Source of the DNA: CAISDA01 sp050258555
Lineage (GTDB): Bacteria > Bacteroidota > Ignavibacteria > UBA10030 > UBA8401
Length of the DNA stretch: 10,440 nt
Reading direction: 5' to 3'
Assembly (NCBI GenBank): GCA_050258555.1
Contig: JBLMZA010000001.1
Location: forward strand, 1-10,440
Part shown: piece after piece, positions 1 through 7,236 of the stretch
Layout: each line of letters opens with the position of its first letter
How positions within the stretch are numbered: the first letter of the stretch is position 1
Program-made: the position numbers and the translations under genes
The notes under the pieces: model-generated
The model's database searches: none
The model's input: only the letters and a program-made list of their open reading frames with translations
Told to the model about the DNA's origin: nothing

Positions 1-53
1 TGCCCGGCGCGGAGGATCTTGATGAAATTGGTGATGAATTTGAGCCAGAACAT
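1..53 (-). CDS. 5' end of an unidentified leftward gene (partial)
   Basis: The first 17 codons of a gene that runs off the left edge; they read MFWLKFITNFIKILRAG. The start is supported by an AGGAGA Shine-Dalgarno match 8 bases upstream of the ATG at 53. The peptide is hydrophobic and basic, as in the start of a membrane protein or an amphipathic N-terminal helix. It loosely recalls the N-termini of small DUF2062/TIGR03546-type membrane proteins, but 17 residues are too few to assign a family. It lies downstream of the cytochrome gene's terminator, so it is probably a separate transcription unit. Confidence 0.55.
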   Translation of the reverse strand, partial: MFWLKFITNFIKILRAG

Positions 54-89
54 GCGGCAAGTCTCCTGAAATTTTTCTGACAGTAGTTA

Positions 90-118
90 AAAGTACGGCA
101 TGTTCGGGAGAGAAGCAA
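90..118 (-). promoter_or_regulatory. Weak candidate promoter for the left-edge gene
   Basis: On the minus strand TTGCTT (118-113) and TACTTT (95-90) are exactly 17 bases apart. Each matches only 3 of 6 sigma-70 consensus bases. The position is sensible: just after the cytochrome terminator and about 37-65 bases before the start codon at 53. This is mainly an inference from spacing and context. Confidence 0.3.
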
Positions 119-126
119 TAATGCCC

Positions 127-173
127 GAAGAACAGAAAAGCGCATGCCTCCGGAAAAGAATGCATGCGCTCTG
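127..173 (-). terminator. Rho-independent terminator of the cytochrome c gene
   Basis: A perfect 9-bp inverted repeat, AGCGCATGC (139-147) and GCATGCGCT (162-170), encloses a 14-base loop. It can be extended by CAG/CTG (133-135 and 171-173) across a three-base bulge. Read on the minus strand, the hairpin begins 22 bases after the cytochrome stop codon. It is followed by TTTCTGTTCTTC, a T-rich but interrupted run. The stem is GC-rich and well placed; the imperfect T-tract is the main weakness. Confidence 0.65.
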
Positions 174-195
174 CGAACGGCACATCGGACAACGA

Positions 196-1179
196 TTATT
201 TTGCGGCGACGGGCTCGAATTTCACGACGGCGTTCTTGACCGGCGGAATCGAGCGCAGATAGGTGAAGATCGCGCGGAGGTCTTCCTCGGTCATGCCGGC
301 ATACATCGTCCACGGCATCGCCGTGTAATAGCCGACCTTTTTCGGATCGAGGCTCTGCGCTTCTTCCTTCGCATAATACTTGAAGCGCCCCACGAAGTCA
401 TCCTCCGTCCAGCGGCCGATGCCGGTTTCTTCATCGGGCGTGATATTGGCCGTGCGGATGATGCCGACCTGCGTGTCGAAGACGTTGCCGCCCGCGAACT
501 CCATGCCCGGCTTCGGCTCTCCCTTCTCGGTCGGCGTATGGCAGGCCGCGCAGAGCGCGGCATTGACGAGATAGCGGCCGTACTCGAGCTTGTTCTTCCG
601 ATCGGGTTCGGACACCGGCACATGCTTCTGCGGCACGGCCCGGATGAACATGCTCACCGGAAAATCGACCGTCGATTTTTCCACCGTGTTCTCGATGGGT
701 TTGAGCGTGCGCACATAGGCGATGATCGAATAGAGATCTTCATCGGTCATCTTCGTGAAATGCGTGTAGGGCATGAGGGGAAAGAGAACGGTGTTGTCCT
801 TCTTCACGCCGCTTGTGATCGCGCGAAAGAGTTCGCCGTCCGAATAATGGCCGATGCCGGCCGGCGTGATGTTGCTCGCATAGAGCGTGCCCGGGAGTCC
901 TTCCTCCTGCCCGAAGCGCTGGCCGCCCTTGCCCTCGGTGCCCTTCATGACCGGAGCGGCGAAGAGCTCCAGGTTGCGCACCGAATGACAGTCGATGCAG
1001 ATCGAGACGTGATTGACCAGGTAGCGCCCGCGCTCGATGCGCGCCGGCGTGCGGTCGATGGTGAGCTGGGCGGGACCGTCCACCGCCGGATAATGCAGAA
1101 AGTAATATGCCACGAAGCCGATCACGGCAACAAGCACAATGGCGAGAACCAATCCTGCAACACGTAACGCTTTTTTCAT
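196..1179 (-). CDS. Membrane-anchored diheme cytochrome c
   Basis: A 327-residue c-type cytochrome, probably held in the cytoplasmic membrane with its hemes in the periplasm, where it would pass electrons in a respiratory or dehydrogenase chain. Residues 1-30 are a basic start followed by a long hydrophobic segment, fitting an uncleaved anchor or signal. Two heme c sites are visible: CIDCH at 61-65 and CAACH at 210-214. Each is followed by a likely axial Met in an MP motif (Met136 in LMPY, Met288 in AMPW). The two halves repeat the same plan, including RGRYLVN/YGRYLVN before each heme and SNITP/ANITP after it. This recalls the cytochrome subunits of membrane alcohol/aldehyde or gluconate dehydrogenases, which usually carry three hemes, but no dehydrogenase gene is nearby and the partner is unknown. 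An in-frame ATG at 1212 is rejected because the ribosome site at 1187-1195 points to 1179. It appears monocistronic, with its own terminator. Confidence 0.9.
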   Translation of the reverse strand: MKKALRVAGLVLAIVLVAVIGFVAYYFLHYPAVDGPAQLTIDRTPARIERGRYLVNHVSICIDCHSVRNLELFAAPVMKGTEGKGGQRFGQEEGLPGTLYASNITPAGIGHYSDGELFRAITSGVKKDNTVLFPLMPYTHFTKMTDEDLYSIIAYVRTLKPIENTVEKSTVDFPVSMFIRAVPQKHVPVSEPDRKNKLEYGRYLVNAALCAACHTPTEKGEPKPGMEFAGGNVFDTQVGIIRTANITPDEETGIGRWTEDDFVGRFKYYAKEEAQSLDPKKVGYYTAMPWTMYAGMTEEDLRAIFTYLRSIPPVKNAVVKFEPVAAK

Positions 1180-1186
1180 CGTTCTT

Positions 1187-1195
1187 CCCCTCCTC
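1187..1195 (-). promoter_or_regulatory. Strong Shine-Dalgarno site that sets the cytochrome start
   Basis: The minus strand reads GAGGAGGGG, with the AGGAGG core 9 bases before the ATG at 1179. The next upstream in-frame ATG (1197) overlaps this purine run, so both it and the ATG at 1212 are unlikely starts. Starting at 1179 also places the hydrophobic anchor right at the N-terminus. I saw no clear -35/-10 pair in the rest of the 88-base gap up to thrB. Confidence 0.8.
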
Positions 1196-1267
1196 ATGAA
1201 TTGTGATGACAAAATATGAGTAGAATAACAGGAAAGAACAGCAATTAGTTTCGCGAGGATCCGGCTG

Positions 1268-2173
1268 TCAGAGCCGCACGGCGCCGTCGTTCTCGACGGC
1301 CATCACTTCCACGCTTGAAGAAAGTCCGTGCCGGGCAAATGCGGCGCGCATGGCCTCGCCGATTTCCGTTTCGTTCGACCGGGCAAAGGAGAAGACCGTG
1401 GGACCGGCGCCGCTGATATTGCAGGAGAGCGCGCCCGAAGCCAGCGCGGAGCGCTTCACGTCGTCATAGCCCGGAATGAGCTGCGCCCTGTACTGCTCGT
1501 GCAGCCGGTCCGATGTCGCATAGCGCAGCGCCGAAAAGTCGCCGCAGATCATCGCCGCCACAAGCGAGGCGACGTTTTCGAGATTGGCCACGGCATCCTT
1601 CAGCGTCACCTGATCGGGCAGGATCTTCCGCGCCTGGCTCGTCAGAAGCTGGAAGTGCGGAGAGCACGCGATCACAGAAAGCTGCTGCGTGATCCGGACC
1701 GACCGGCAGTGCAAGCGCCCCTCCCGGTCGAACGCGTTGATCGTGAATCCGCCCTTGAGCGCCGCAGAGACATTGTCCGGGTGCCCCTCGATCTTCACGG
1801 CGCACTCGAGCATCTGATCGCGCGAACAGTCCGTTCCCAAAAGTTCATTGGCAAGGAAGACGCCGCCCGCGATCGCCGCGCCCGAGCTGCCGAGTCCGCC
1901 CGATGCGGGAATGCCGTTTTCGATCAAGAGCGAAAACGGCGGCAGCACGGCGCCCGCATCGGCCGCGAAGATCTTCATGCTCCGGTAGACGAGATTGGTC
2001 TCGTCTGTGGCGATGTGATCGCGTCCGTTGCCTTCCACCGTAATCTGCGGCACGCCCGAACGAGCGCCCTCGGTTTCGGCTTTCAGCGTAAGGTAACGGT
2101 TCAAGGCAAGACCGAGCGTGTCGAAGCCGGGACCGATATTGGATGTGGAGCAGGGAATGCGGACAGTGATCAT
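1268..2173 (-). CDS. thrB: Homoserine kinase
   Basis: Phosphorylates L-homoserine with ATP to O-phospho-L-homoserine, the substrate of threonine synthase; cytoplasmic. It is a GHMP-family kinase of 301 residues, a normal length for ThrB. Visible motifs are the N-terminal substrate region with SNIGPGFDTLGLAL (11-24), the phosphate-binding loop PASGGLGSSGAA (89-100), the EGHPDNVSAAL segment typical of homoserine kinases, and the C-terminal SGAGPTVFSF glycine loop. It starts 21 bases after the thrC stop codon and is surely co-transcribed with it. The gap has no Shine-Dalgarno match and is T-rich. Other GHMP kinases are possible in principle, but the motifs together with the thrC neighbour make ThrB very likely. 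Confidence 0.96.
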   Translation of the reverse strand: MITVRIPCSTSNIGPGFDTLGLALNRYLTLKAETEGARSGVPQITVEGNGRDHIATDETNLVYRSMKIFAADAGAVLPPFSLLIENGIPASGGLGSSGAAIAGGVFLANELLGTDCSRDQMLECAVKIEGHPDNVSAALKGGFTINAFDREGRLHCRSVRITQQLSVIACSPHFQLLTSQARKILPDQVTLKDAVANLENVASLVAAMICGDFSALRYATSDRLHEQYRAQLIPGYDDVKRSALASGALSCNISGAGPTVFSFARSNETEIGEAMRAAFARHGLSSSVEVMAVENDGAVRL

Positions 2174-2194
2174 GGGAACACGGGAAAAAAATAA

Positions 2195-3472
2195 TTACGC
2201 CAAATAGGTTTTCATCGCATCGAGCGAGGGTTCGATATCCACCGGCGGATTGGCATGCGCGCGCCGATGCGCGATGTGATAATCGACGATCACCTGCGGG
2301 TCTTTCAGAATATTGCCCGTCAGAATGCCGACCACCGTTTCCTGCGGCCTGATCACGCCCGATTGCATGAGCACGCGGATGCCGGCCACCGTGGCGCACG
2401 AGGCGGGCTCGGCGCCGATGCCTGCCGCATCGACGCAGGACTTCGCTTCAAGAATTTCCTCATCGCTCACCGACTCGACGACGCCGTCGGTCCATTTGAT
2501 CGAGCGCACGGCCTTCGCGTAATTGACCGGGTCTCCGATCTTGATGGCCGTGGCCACGGTTTCGGCTTTCTGGGGCGCAAGCGCCTTGAAATTGTTCTTG
2601 TAGGCTTTGTAAAACGGACTTGCGCCCGAGGCCTGTATGACGGCAAAGCGCGGCATCTTCCTGATCATGCCGAGCTCGTAGGCTTCATGCAGCGCCTTGC
2701 CGAAGGCGCTCGTGTTGCCGAGATTGCCTCCGGGAAAGACGAACCAGTCGGGCATTGTCCAGTCGAGCTGCTGCAGCGTCTCCCAGATCACGGTCTTCTG
2801 TCCCTCGAGACGGAACGGGTTGATTGAATTGAGCGGATAGGCCGCAAGCTTTTCCTGCGCCTCGCGGATCAGGCGCATGCAGTCGTCGAAGTCGCCGTTG
2901 ACCACGAGCGTCTTCGTGCCGTAGGCCAGAGCCTGCGAAATTTTTCCGATGGCCACCGAGCCTTTGGGAATCAGGACAAGCCCGATCATGTCCGCTTCGC
3001 TGGCATAGGCCGCAAGCGAGGCGGAGGTGTTGCCGGTCGATGCGCACGTGACGGCCTTCTGCCGGAGCGCGCGCGCCTGCGTGATCGCAACGGTCATGCC
3101 GCGGTCCTTGAACGAGCCGGTGGGATTTTCCCCCTCGTGCTTCAGGAAAAATTTCTCGGGCGAAAGTCCGAGCCATGCGGCGATCTTCCTGCTCCGATAG
3201 AGCCGCGTCATGCCTTCCTGCTTCGAGACCACCTGGGCATCATCGAGCGAGGGAAGCACGAGTTCCTTGAAGTGCCACACGCCGCCCGAGGGCTGGCCCT
3301 GTATGCGCGCGCGCTTGGCCGAATAATAGGATGTGGAAAGCGAATGCCGCTGCTTCAGGAGCGCAAGGTCGTGCACCACATCCAGGAGTCCGTTGCAGGC
3401 GGAACAGGTGAAGCGCACTTCATCGAGGGCGTATTCTGTGCCGCATTCGATGCATTTGAGAAGTGAGATCAT
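2195..3472 (-). CDS. thrC: Threonine synthase (PLP enzyme with N-terminal Cys4 knuckle)
   Basis: Converts O-phospho-L-homoserine to L-threonine and phosphate, the last step of threonine synthesis; cytoplasmic. The protein has 425 residues. The N-terminus carries four cysteines as CIEC (7-10) and CSAC (23-26), a likely zinc-ribbon-like extension seen in many threonine synthases of this type. The PLP lysine is Lys122 in NPTGSFKDRGM. Other fold-type II features are GNTSASLAAYAS and the glycine-rich loop PGGNLGNTSAFG. The order thrC-thrB, with a 21-base gap, shows a small biosynthetic operon read leftward from the promoter at about 3567-3594. No Shine-Dalgarno match precedes the ATG at 3472. The specific PLP subfamily is supported by the thrB neighbour as well as the motifs. 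Confidence 0.96.
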   Translation of the reverse strand: MISLLKCIECGTEYALDEVRFTCSACNGLLDVVHDLALLKQRHSLSTSYYSAKRARIQGQPSGGVWHFKELVLPSLDDAQVVSKQEGMTRLYRSRKIAAWLGLSPEKFFLKHEGENPTGSFKDRGMTVAITQARALRQKAVTCASTGNTSASLAAYASEADMIGLVLIPKGSVAIGKISQALAYGTKTLVVNGDFDDCMRLIREAQEKLAAYPLNSINPFRLEGQKTVIWETLQQLDWTMPDWFVFPGGNLGNTSAFGKALHEAYELGMIRKMPRFAVIQASGASPFYKAYKNNFKALAPQKAETVATAIKIGDPVNYAKAVRSIKWTDGVVESVSDEEILEAKSCVDAAGIGAEPASCATVAGIRVLMQSGVIRPQETVVGILTGNILKDPQVIVDYHIAHRRAHANPPVDIEPSLDAMKTYLA

Positions 3473-3540
3473 TGTGCTGCGTGTGTGTGTAGTAGAACCA
3501 AGGAGGGCCTATTCAGTGAGGATCGACCGTCCTGCCGCGT

Positions 3541-3580
3541 AAATTTATTAAGAGAAGTATTCTTATAACATAATAAATTT
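3541..3580. repeat. Perfect AT-rich inverted repeat over the thrC promoter
   Basis: AAATTTATTA (3541-3550) is the exact reverse complement of TAATAAATTT (3571-3580); the centre is 20 bases long. The arms flank the predicted -10 box of thrC: one arm lies in the promoter spacer and the other near or just after the expected transcription start. It could be a two-half-site operator, or an AU-rich hairpin in the DNA or 5' leader. It is not followed by a T-run that would make it a good terminator for the gene upstream. Confidence 0.6.
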
Positions 3581-3594
3581 TCACTCTCGGTCAA
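3567..3594 (-). promoter_or_regulatory. Likely sigma-70-type promoter of thrC-thrB
   Basis: On the minus strand TTGACC (3594-3589, 5 of 6 consensus bases) is followed after 16 bases by TATGTT (3572-3567, 4 of 6). Upstream lie two A-runs on the same strand, A8 (3616-3609) and A5 (3602-3598). Their centres are about one helical turn apart, resembling an UP element. The leader to the thrC ATG would be roughly 85-90 bases. I saw no T-box, riboswitch or threonine-rich leader peptide in it. It contains a short (GT)5 run on the plus strand at 3481-3490. Confidence 0.55.
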
Positions 3595-3625
3595 TCGTTT
3601 TTCGGCGCTTTTTTTTGCGGGAAGA

Positions 3626-3967
3626 TCAGGAATGCTTCTTCACGAACGAGACGATCACCATCGCATCCCCGATCGGATCGAGAGACGGAGAGGCGTGCTC
3701 GTGCGACACGCGCGTCTGCAGGCGCTCGGCGGCCGAGCGCACATCGGAAGGAAAGATCGAGGAGACGGCGCAGCGCCGCAGCATCGTGATCACATCGTCG
3801 GCAGGCGAAAGCCCCGATTTGCCGGTGAGACTGTATTCGTGGAGCGCGATGCCGGCAATGCGCCGCGCGCTCGTGCGGAGCCGTCCGTCATGGCCCATTT
3901 TCTTCGCCAGATCGGCGCGGACCATTTCCGCATCGATGTCATTGAGCCAGAGTTCGTTCTGTATCAT
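3626..3967 (-). CDS. Small protein of unknown function, possibly HEPN-like
   Basis: A 113-residue soluble, probably all-helical protein that I do not recognise with certainty. It has no signal peptide or membrane segment. Notable stretches are RTSARRIAGIALHEY (31-45), DVRSAAERLQTRVSHEH (75-91) and a C-terminal helix ending VSFVKKHS. By memory, the layout (a basic ARRxAG helix, then a later R-V-[ST]-x-E-H segment before an acidic/helical end) recalls small uncharacterised HEPN-like proteins of Chlorobi/Ignavibacteria-type genomes. Arg86 to His91 fits an R-x4-H motif. That link is inference only. A GGGGGGAG Shine-Dalgarno run ends 9 bases before the ATG at 3967; an adjacent GTG at 3970 is an alternative start. 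It lies 45 bases downstream of ybaK and could be the last gene of the mutS-ybaK unit. Confidence 0.75.
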   Translation of the reverse strand: MIQNELWLNDIDAEMVRADLAKKMGHDGRLRTSARRIAGIALHEYSLTGKSGLSPADDVITMLRRCAVSSIFPSDVRSAAERLQTRVSHEHASPSLDPIGDAMVIVSFVKKHS

Positions 3968-4012
3968 CACGCGGTGCTCCCCCCTTCTTTCTCTCTCTCG
4001 TTTATCCGTTTG

Positions 4013-4501
4013 CTATTCGACAGCCGCGCTGACTTCCGTCACATCCAACACGCGCTTCAGCTCCCTGGGATCGATCTCGACCAGGAATCCGCGCTTGCCG
4101 CCGTTGATGTAAATTTTTTCAAGGTCAAAGATCGTCCGCTCCGCATAGACGGGCATTTTCGTGCGCGTGCCGAAGGGCGAGCATCCGCCGACCTGATATC
4201 CGGTGAGGCGCGTCACCGACTGCTCGGTCACGGGCGTGACCTGCTTCACGCCGAGCGTGCGCGCCAGCTGCTTTGTCGATACTTCCCTGTCCCCGTGCAT
4301 GAGCACGATGAGCGGAGAGCGCGGATCGGTTTCCATGACGAGCGTCTTGATCACACAGTGCTCATCCACGCCGAGCTCCACGGCGCTTGCATGCGTGCCC
4401 CCGTGTTCCACATACTGATAGAGGCGCGGAATAAATGCGATCGCCTTTTCGCGCAGGAAGCGCACGGCGGGCGTCACCGGAATATCGGAAGATTTCGCCA
4501 T
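4013..4501 (-). CDS. ybaK: YbaK/EbsC-type Cys-tRNA(Pro) deacylase
   Basis: Predicted to hydrolyse Cys-tRNA(Pro) made in error by prolyl-tRNA synthetase, so that cysteine is not inserted at proline codons; a free-standing cytoplasmic editing protein. The length of 162 residues is normal for the family. It lines up with E. coli YbaK from TPAVRFL (10-16) onward. The essential lysine is Lys52 in VIKTL, the substrate-pocket segment is TGYQVGGCSPFG (100-111), and the late motif is NGGKRG (133-138). Related INS-type deacylases such as ProX clear other tRNAs, but the GYxVGGxSPxG pattern favours YbaK. It starts 10 bases after the mutS stop codon, so co-transcription with mutS is likely. There is no Shine-Dalgarno site at a usable distance. 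Confidence 0.93.
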   Translation of the reverse strand: MAKSSDIPVTPAVRFLREKAIAFIPRLYQYVEHGGTHASAVELGVDEHCVIKTLVMETDPRSPLIVLMHGDREVSTKQLARTLGVKQVTPVTEQSVTRLTGYQVGGCSPFGTRTKMPVYAERTIFDLEKIYINGGKRGFLVEIDPRELKRVLDVTEVSAAVE

Positions 4502-4511
4502 CGTGAATTGT

Positions 4512-7163
4512 CTAGAGTTGGTCCTTCAGCTTCGCCAGAAGCTTCAATGCCTCGAGCGGCGTCATCCGGTCGATATCCGCCTTCTTAATGATAGAACGGA
4601 TTTCATCGTCCTTCAGTTCGAACATCGTGATCTGCGGCGAGGACGAAGGGGGCGCATGCAGATGCCGCGCGGCGCTCTTGGACTTCGCGCCCGAGCCGCC
4701 CTGCACCGTGAGCTCGGTGCTTTCAAGATTCGCGAGGATCGTCTTTGCCCGATCGGTCAGTTCCTGGGGCAGCCCCGCCATCATCGCCACCTGTATGCCG
4801 TAGGAGTGATCGGCCGTGCCGGGCGTGACGGTGTGCAGGAAGATCACCTTGTCTCCGTACTCCCGCACATCGACCTTGTAGTTGCGTATGCGCGGGAAAA
4901 GCGCGGCAAGCTCGTTCAACTCGTGATAGTGCGTGGCAAAGAGGGTTCTTGCGCCGATCTTTTCATGAAGAAATTCCGTGAGCGCCCAGGCAATCGAGAT
5001 GCCGTCGAACGTGCTCGTGCCCCGGCCCACTTCATCGAGCAGAATGAGGCTGCGCTTAGTGGCGCGGTTGACGATCGTCGCCGCCTCGTGCATCTCGACC
5101 AGGAATGTCGATTCGCCGGAAACAATATTGTCGCTGGCGCCGACGCGCGTAAAAATATGATCGACCATGCCGATTGCGGCGCGCCGCGCCGGAACGAACG
5201 AGCCGGACTGGGCCAGGAGCACGATGAGTCCCACCTGACGGAGGAACGAACTCTTTCCGCTCATATTCGGCCCGGTGATGATCAGCACCTGTTCGGCGTC
5301 CGCATCGAGCCGGACGGAGTTCGGAATATAGGCCTCGCCCACCGGCAGCATCGTCTCGATCACCGGATGCCGGCCCTCCTCGATCTCGAGCGCCAGACCC
5401 TCGTTCACATCGGGGCGCGTGTAATGCTGCTCATCGGCCGCAACGGCAAGCGAGGCCAGACAGTCGAGCACGGCGATCTGTCTGGCGTTGTGCTGGATCT
5501 CTGCCGCATGCTGCGAGGCAGAGAGCCGGAGCTCCTGAAACAGGCGCGACTCGAGCGCGAGGATGCGCTCTTCGGCGTTCAACACCTTGTCCTCGTATTC
5601 CTTGAGCTCGGGCGTGATGAAGCGCTCGGCATTGGCCATCGTCTGCTTGCGGATGTATTCCGAGGGCACCTTGTCCTTGTTCGTATGCGTGATCTCGATA
5701 TAATAGCCGAAGACGTTGTTGAAGCCGATCTTGAGCGACGAGATGCCGGTGCGCTCGCGCTCCTTCTGCTGCAGATTGGCGATCCACTCCTTGCCGGAGT
5801 GCGAGAGCCGGCGGAGTTCATCGAGCTCGGAAGAAAAGCCGTCGCGGATCACGCCGCCGTCATCGAGCTTCGCCGGCGGATCATCGGCAATCGCCCGGGC
5901 GATCTCGCAGGCCAGTTCATCGAGCACGATGAGGCCGGAGCCAAGTTCGGCAAGCGTCGCAAGTGTGGCCGCTGCCGATGCATGCTCGACGGCGGCATGC
6001 GCGATCAGATGCTTGAGCACGGGCAGACGCTCGATGATCGCTTTCAGGGCCAGGAGCTCCCTCGGATTGGCGCGCCCGGTGGCGATGCGCGCGATGAGGC
6101 GTTCCATATCGCCGATTTCTGAAAGCTGGGCAAGAAGCGAATGCCGCAGCGAGGAGAATTCCACAAGCGATGCCACGCCGTCGAGCCGCCAATTGATGCG
6201 GGTGACATCCTTCAAGGGCTGCGAGATCCATTTCTTCAGGAGCCTCGCCCCCATGGGCGTGCTGGTGCGGTCGATCACCGAAAAGAGCGTTCCTTCGCTT
6301 GTGCCGCCGAATGAGGAGGTGATTTCAAGATTCCTTTTTGTGGCGGCATCGAGCACGATCGCGTCATCGGTCGAATACGGCACGAGCTTCCTGATATGCG
6401 CGAGGTTCGACTTCTGCGTCTCGTTCAGATAGTGCATCACGGCGCCGGCGGCCATGATGCCGATCGACATCCGGTCCTCGAGTCCGAAGCCCTTGAGCGA
6501 CTGCGTCCTGAAATGACGGATGAGCGTTTCAAAGGCGTAGTCGTAGTGCAGCACCCAGTCGTCGACGGTGGTGAAGATCGCGTTCGTTACTGGACTCAAC
6601 AATTCCTTGAGCGCATCCTTGTCGCGCTTCTGCACGAGGATCTCGGAAGGGGCAAGTGCGGCGATCTGCTCTTTCACGTCGCGCATCGGCACTTCGCTCA
6701 CGCCGAATTCGCCCGTCGAGCAGTCGACGAAGGAAAGTCCGACCGTCTCATCGGCCGATGCGATGGCCGAGGGCAGCGCAATCGCGGCCAGGTAATTGTT
6801 CTGCTTCTGCTCCAGAATCTTGTCCGAGAAGGCGACGCCCGGCGTCACCACTTCGATCACATCGCGCTTGACGATGCCCTGCGCCAGTTTCGGATCCTCG
6901 ATCTGCTCGCAGACGGCAACGCGCAGTCCGGCCTTCAACAGTTTCGGCAGATACGTCTCGAGCGCATGATGCGGAAATCCCGCCAGCGGCACCTCTCCCG
7001 AGGCTCCGGCGCCGCGCCTGGTGAGCGTGATGCCGAGCACGCGCGAGGTGGTCTTGGCGTCCTCCTCGAATGTCTCGAAGAAATCCCCCATCCGGAAGAG
7101 GAGGATCGTATCGGGATATTTCGCCTTGACCTGATGGTACTGCTGCATTAAGGGAGTGGACAT
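4512..7163 (-). CDS. mutS: DNA mismatch repair protein MutS
   Basis: Recognises base mismatches and small loops after replication and, with MutL, starts their excision. The protein has 883 residues, slightly longer than the 853 of E. coli MutS. The order of domains is complete: an N-terminal mismatch-binding domain with the Phe-x-Glu reader at Phe28-Phe29-Glu30 (MGDFFETF), then connector and lever/clamp regions, then the ATPase domain. In the latter are Walker A GPNMSGKSS at about 627-635, SGESTFLVEM, Walker B LILLDEVGRGTSTFDG near 703-718, and the FATHYHEL switch. A low-complexity linker (Gly/Ser/Ala/Pro rich) precedes the helical C-terminus ending MTPLEALKLLAKLKDQL. The ATG at 7163 is kept because it gives the standard TPLMQQY start, although no Shine-Dalgarno site precedes it. 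mutL is not in the window. Transcription is divergent from radA. Confidence 0.98.
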   Translation of the reverse strand: MSTPLMQQYHQVKAKYPDTILLFRMGDFFETFEEDAKTTSRVLGITLTRRGAGASGEVPLAGFPHHALETYLPKLLKAGLRVAVCEQIEDPKLAQGIVKRDVIEVVTPGVAFSDKILEQKQNNYLAAIALPSAIASADETVGLSFVDCSTGEFGVSEVPMRDVKEQIAALAPSEILVQKRDKDALKELLSPVTNAIFTTVDDWVLHYDYAFETLIRHFRTQSLKGFGLEDRMSIGIMAAGAVMHYLNETQKSNLAHIRKLVPYSTDDAIVLDAATKRNLEITSSFGGTSEGTLFSVIDRTSTPMGARLLKKWISQPLKDVTRINWRLDGVASLVEFSSLRHSLLAQLSEIGDMERLIARIATGRANPRELLALKAIIERLPVLKHLIAHAAVEHASAAATLATLAELGSGLIVLDELACEIARAIADDPPAKLDDGGVIRDGFSSELDELRRLSHSGKEWIANLQQKERERTGISSLKIGFNNVFGYYIEITHTNKDKVPSEYIRKQTMANAERFITPELKEYEDKVLNAEERILALESRLFQELRLSASQHAAEIQHNARQIAVLDCLASLAVAADEQHYTRPDVNEGLALEIEEGRHPVIETMLPVGEAYIPNSVRLDADAEQVLIITGPNMSGKSSFLRQVGLIVLLAQSGSFVPARRAAIGMVDHIFTRVGASDNIVSGESTFLVEMHEAATIVNRATKRSLILLDEVGRGTSTFDGISIAWALTEFLHEKIGARTLFATHYHELNELAALFPRIRNYKVDVREYGDKVIFLHTVTPGTADHSYGIQVAMMAGLPQELTDRAKTILANLESTELTVQGGSGAKSKSAARHLHAPPSSSPQITMFELKDDEIRSIIKKADIDRMTPLEALKLLAKLKDQL

Positions 7164-7207
7164 ACTTGTGCGTGCGCCGTGTGAAAAAGAAAAAAAATTG
7201 ACACCAT

Positions 7208-7236
7208 AGTATAGAAAAAAATCGAGGGTTCTGCAA
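7208..7236 (-). promoter_or_regulatory. Likely promoter of mutS in the mutS/radA divergent region
   Basis: On the minus strand TTGCAG (7236-7231) and TATACT (7213-7208, 5 of 6 bases of the -10 consensus) are 17 bases apart. The leader would be about 37 bases and is very T-rich, with no Shine-Dalgarno site. For radA on the other strand I saw only a possible -10, TATATT at 7270-7275, without a matching -35. It is close enough to the radA ATG at 7285 that the transcript could be nearly leaderless. The rest of the 121-base gap shows nothing clear. Confidence 0.45.

Noticed and set aside
100..1167. A 355-codon open frame on the plus strand opposite the cytochrome gene
   Set aside because: Antisense to a protein with two heme motifs. 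The plus-strand product is Arg/His-rich with no domain and would run through the terminator hairpin.
1262..1276. CGGCT/AGCCG hairpin at the end of thrB
   Set aside because: Five base pairs overlapping the stop codon and no T-run after it; probably chance.
1328..2194. A 288-codon open frame opposite thrB
   Set aside because: Antisense to a clear homoserine kinase, with biased composition and no motif.
3481..3490. (GT)5 dinucleotide repeat in the thrC leader
   Set aside because: Too short to expect slippage-based switching.
3470..3502. Mini-ORF before thrC starting at TTG and ending TGA over the thrC ATG
   Set aside because: About 10 codons with no ribosome site and only one Thr codon (Leu-Val-Leu-Leu-His-Thr-His...). 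It does not look like a threonine attenuator leader.
4503..6122. A 539-codon open frame on the plus strand opposite mutS
   Set aside because: Its translation is Arg/His/Asp-rich with no recognisable domain, and it lies wholly antisense to a clear MutS. It is what GC-rich codon use produces on the opposite strand.
7198..7203. Perfect TTGACA -35 box on the plus strand before radA
   Set aside because: No -10-like hexamer lies 16-18 bases downstream; the nearest TATAG is only 6 bases away and belongs to the minus-strand mutS -10 region.
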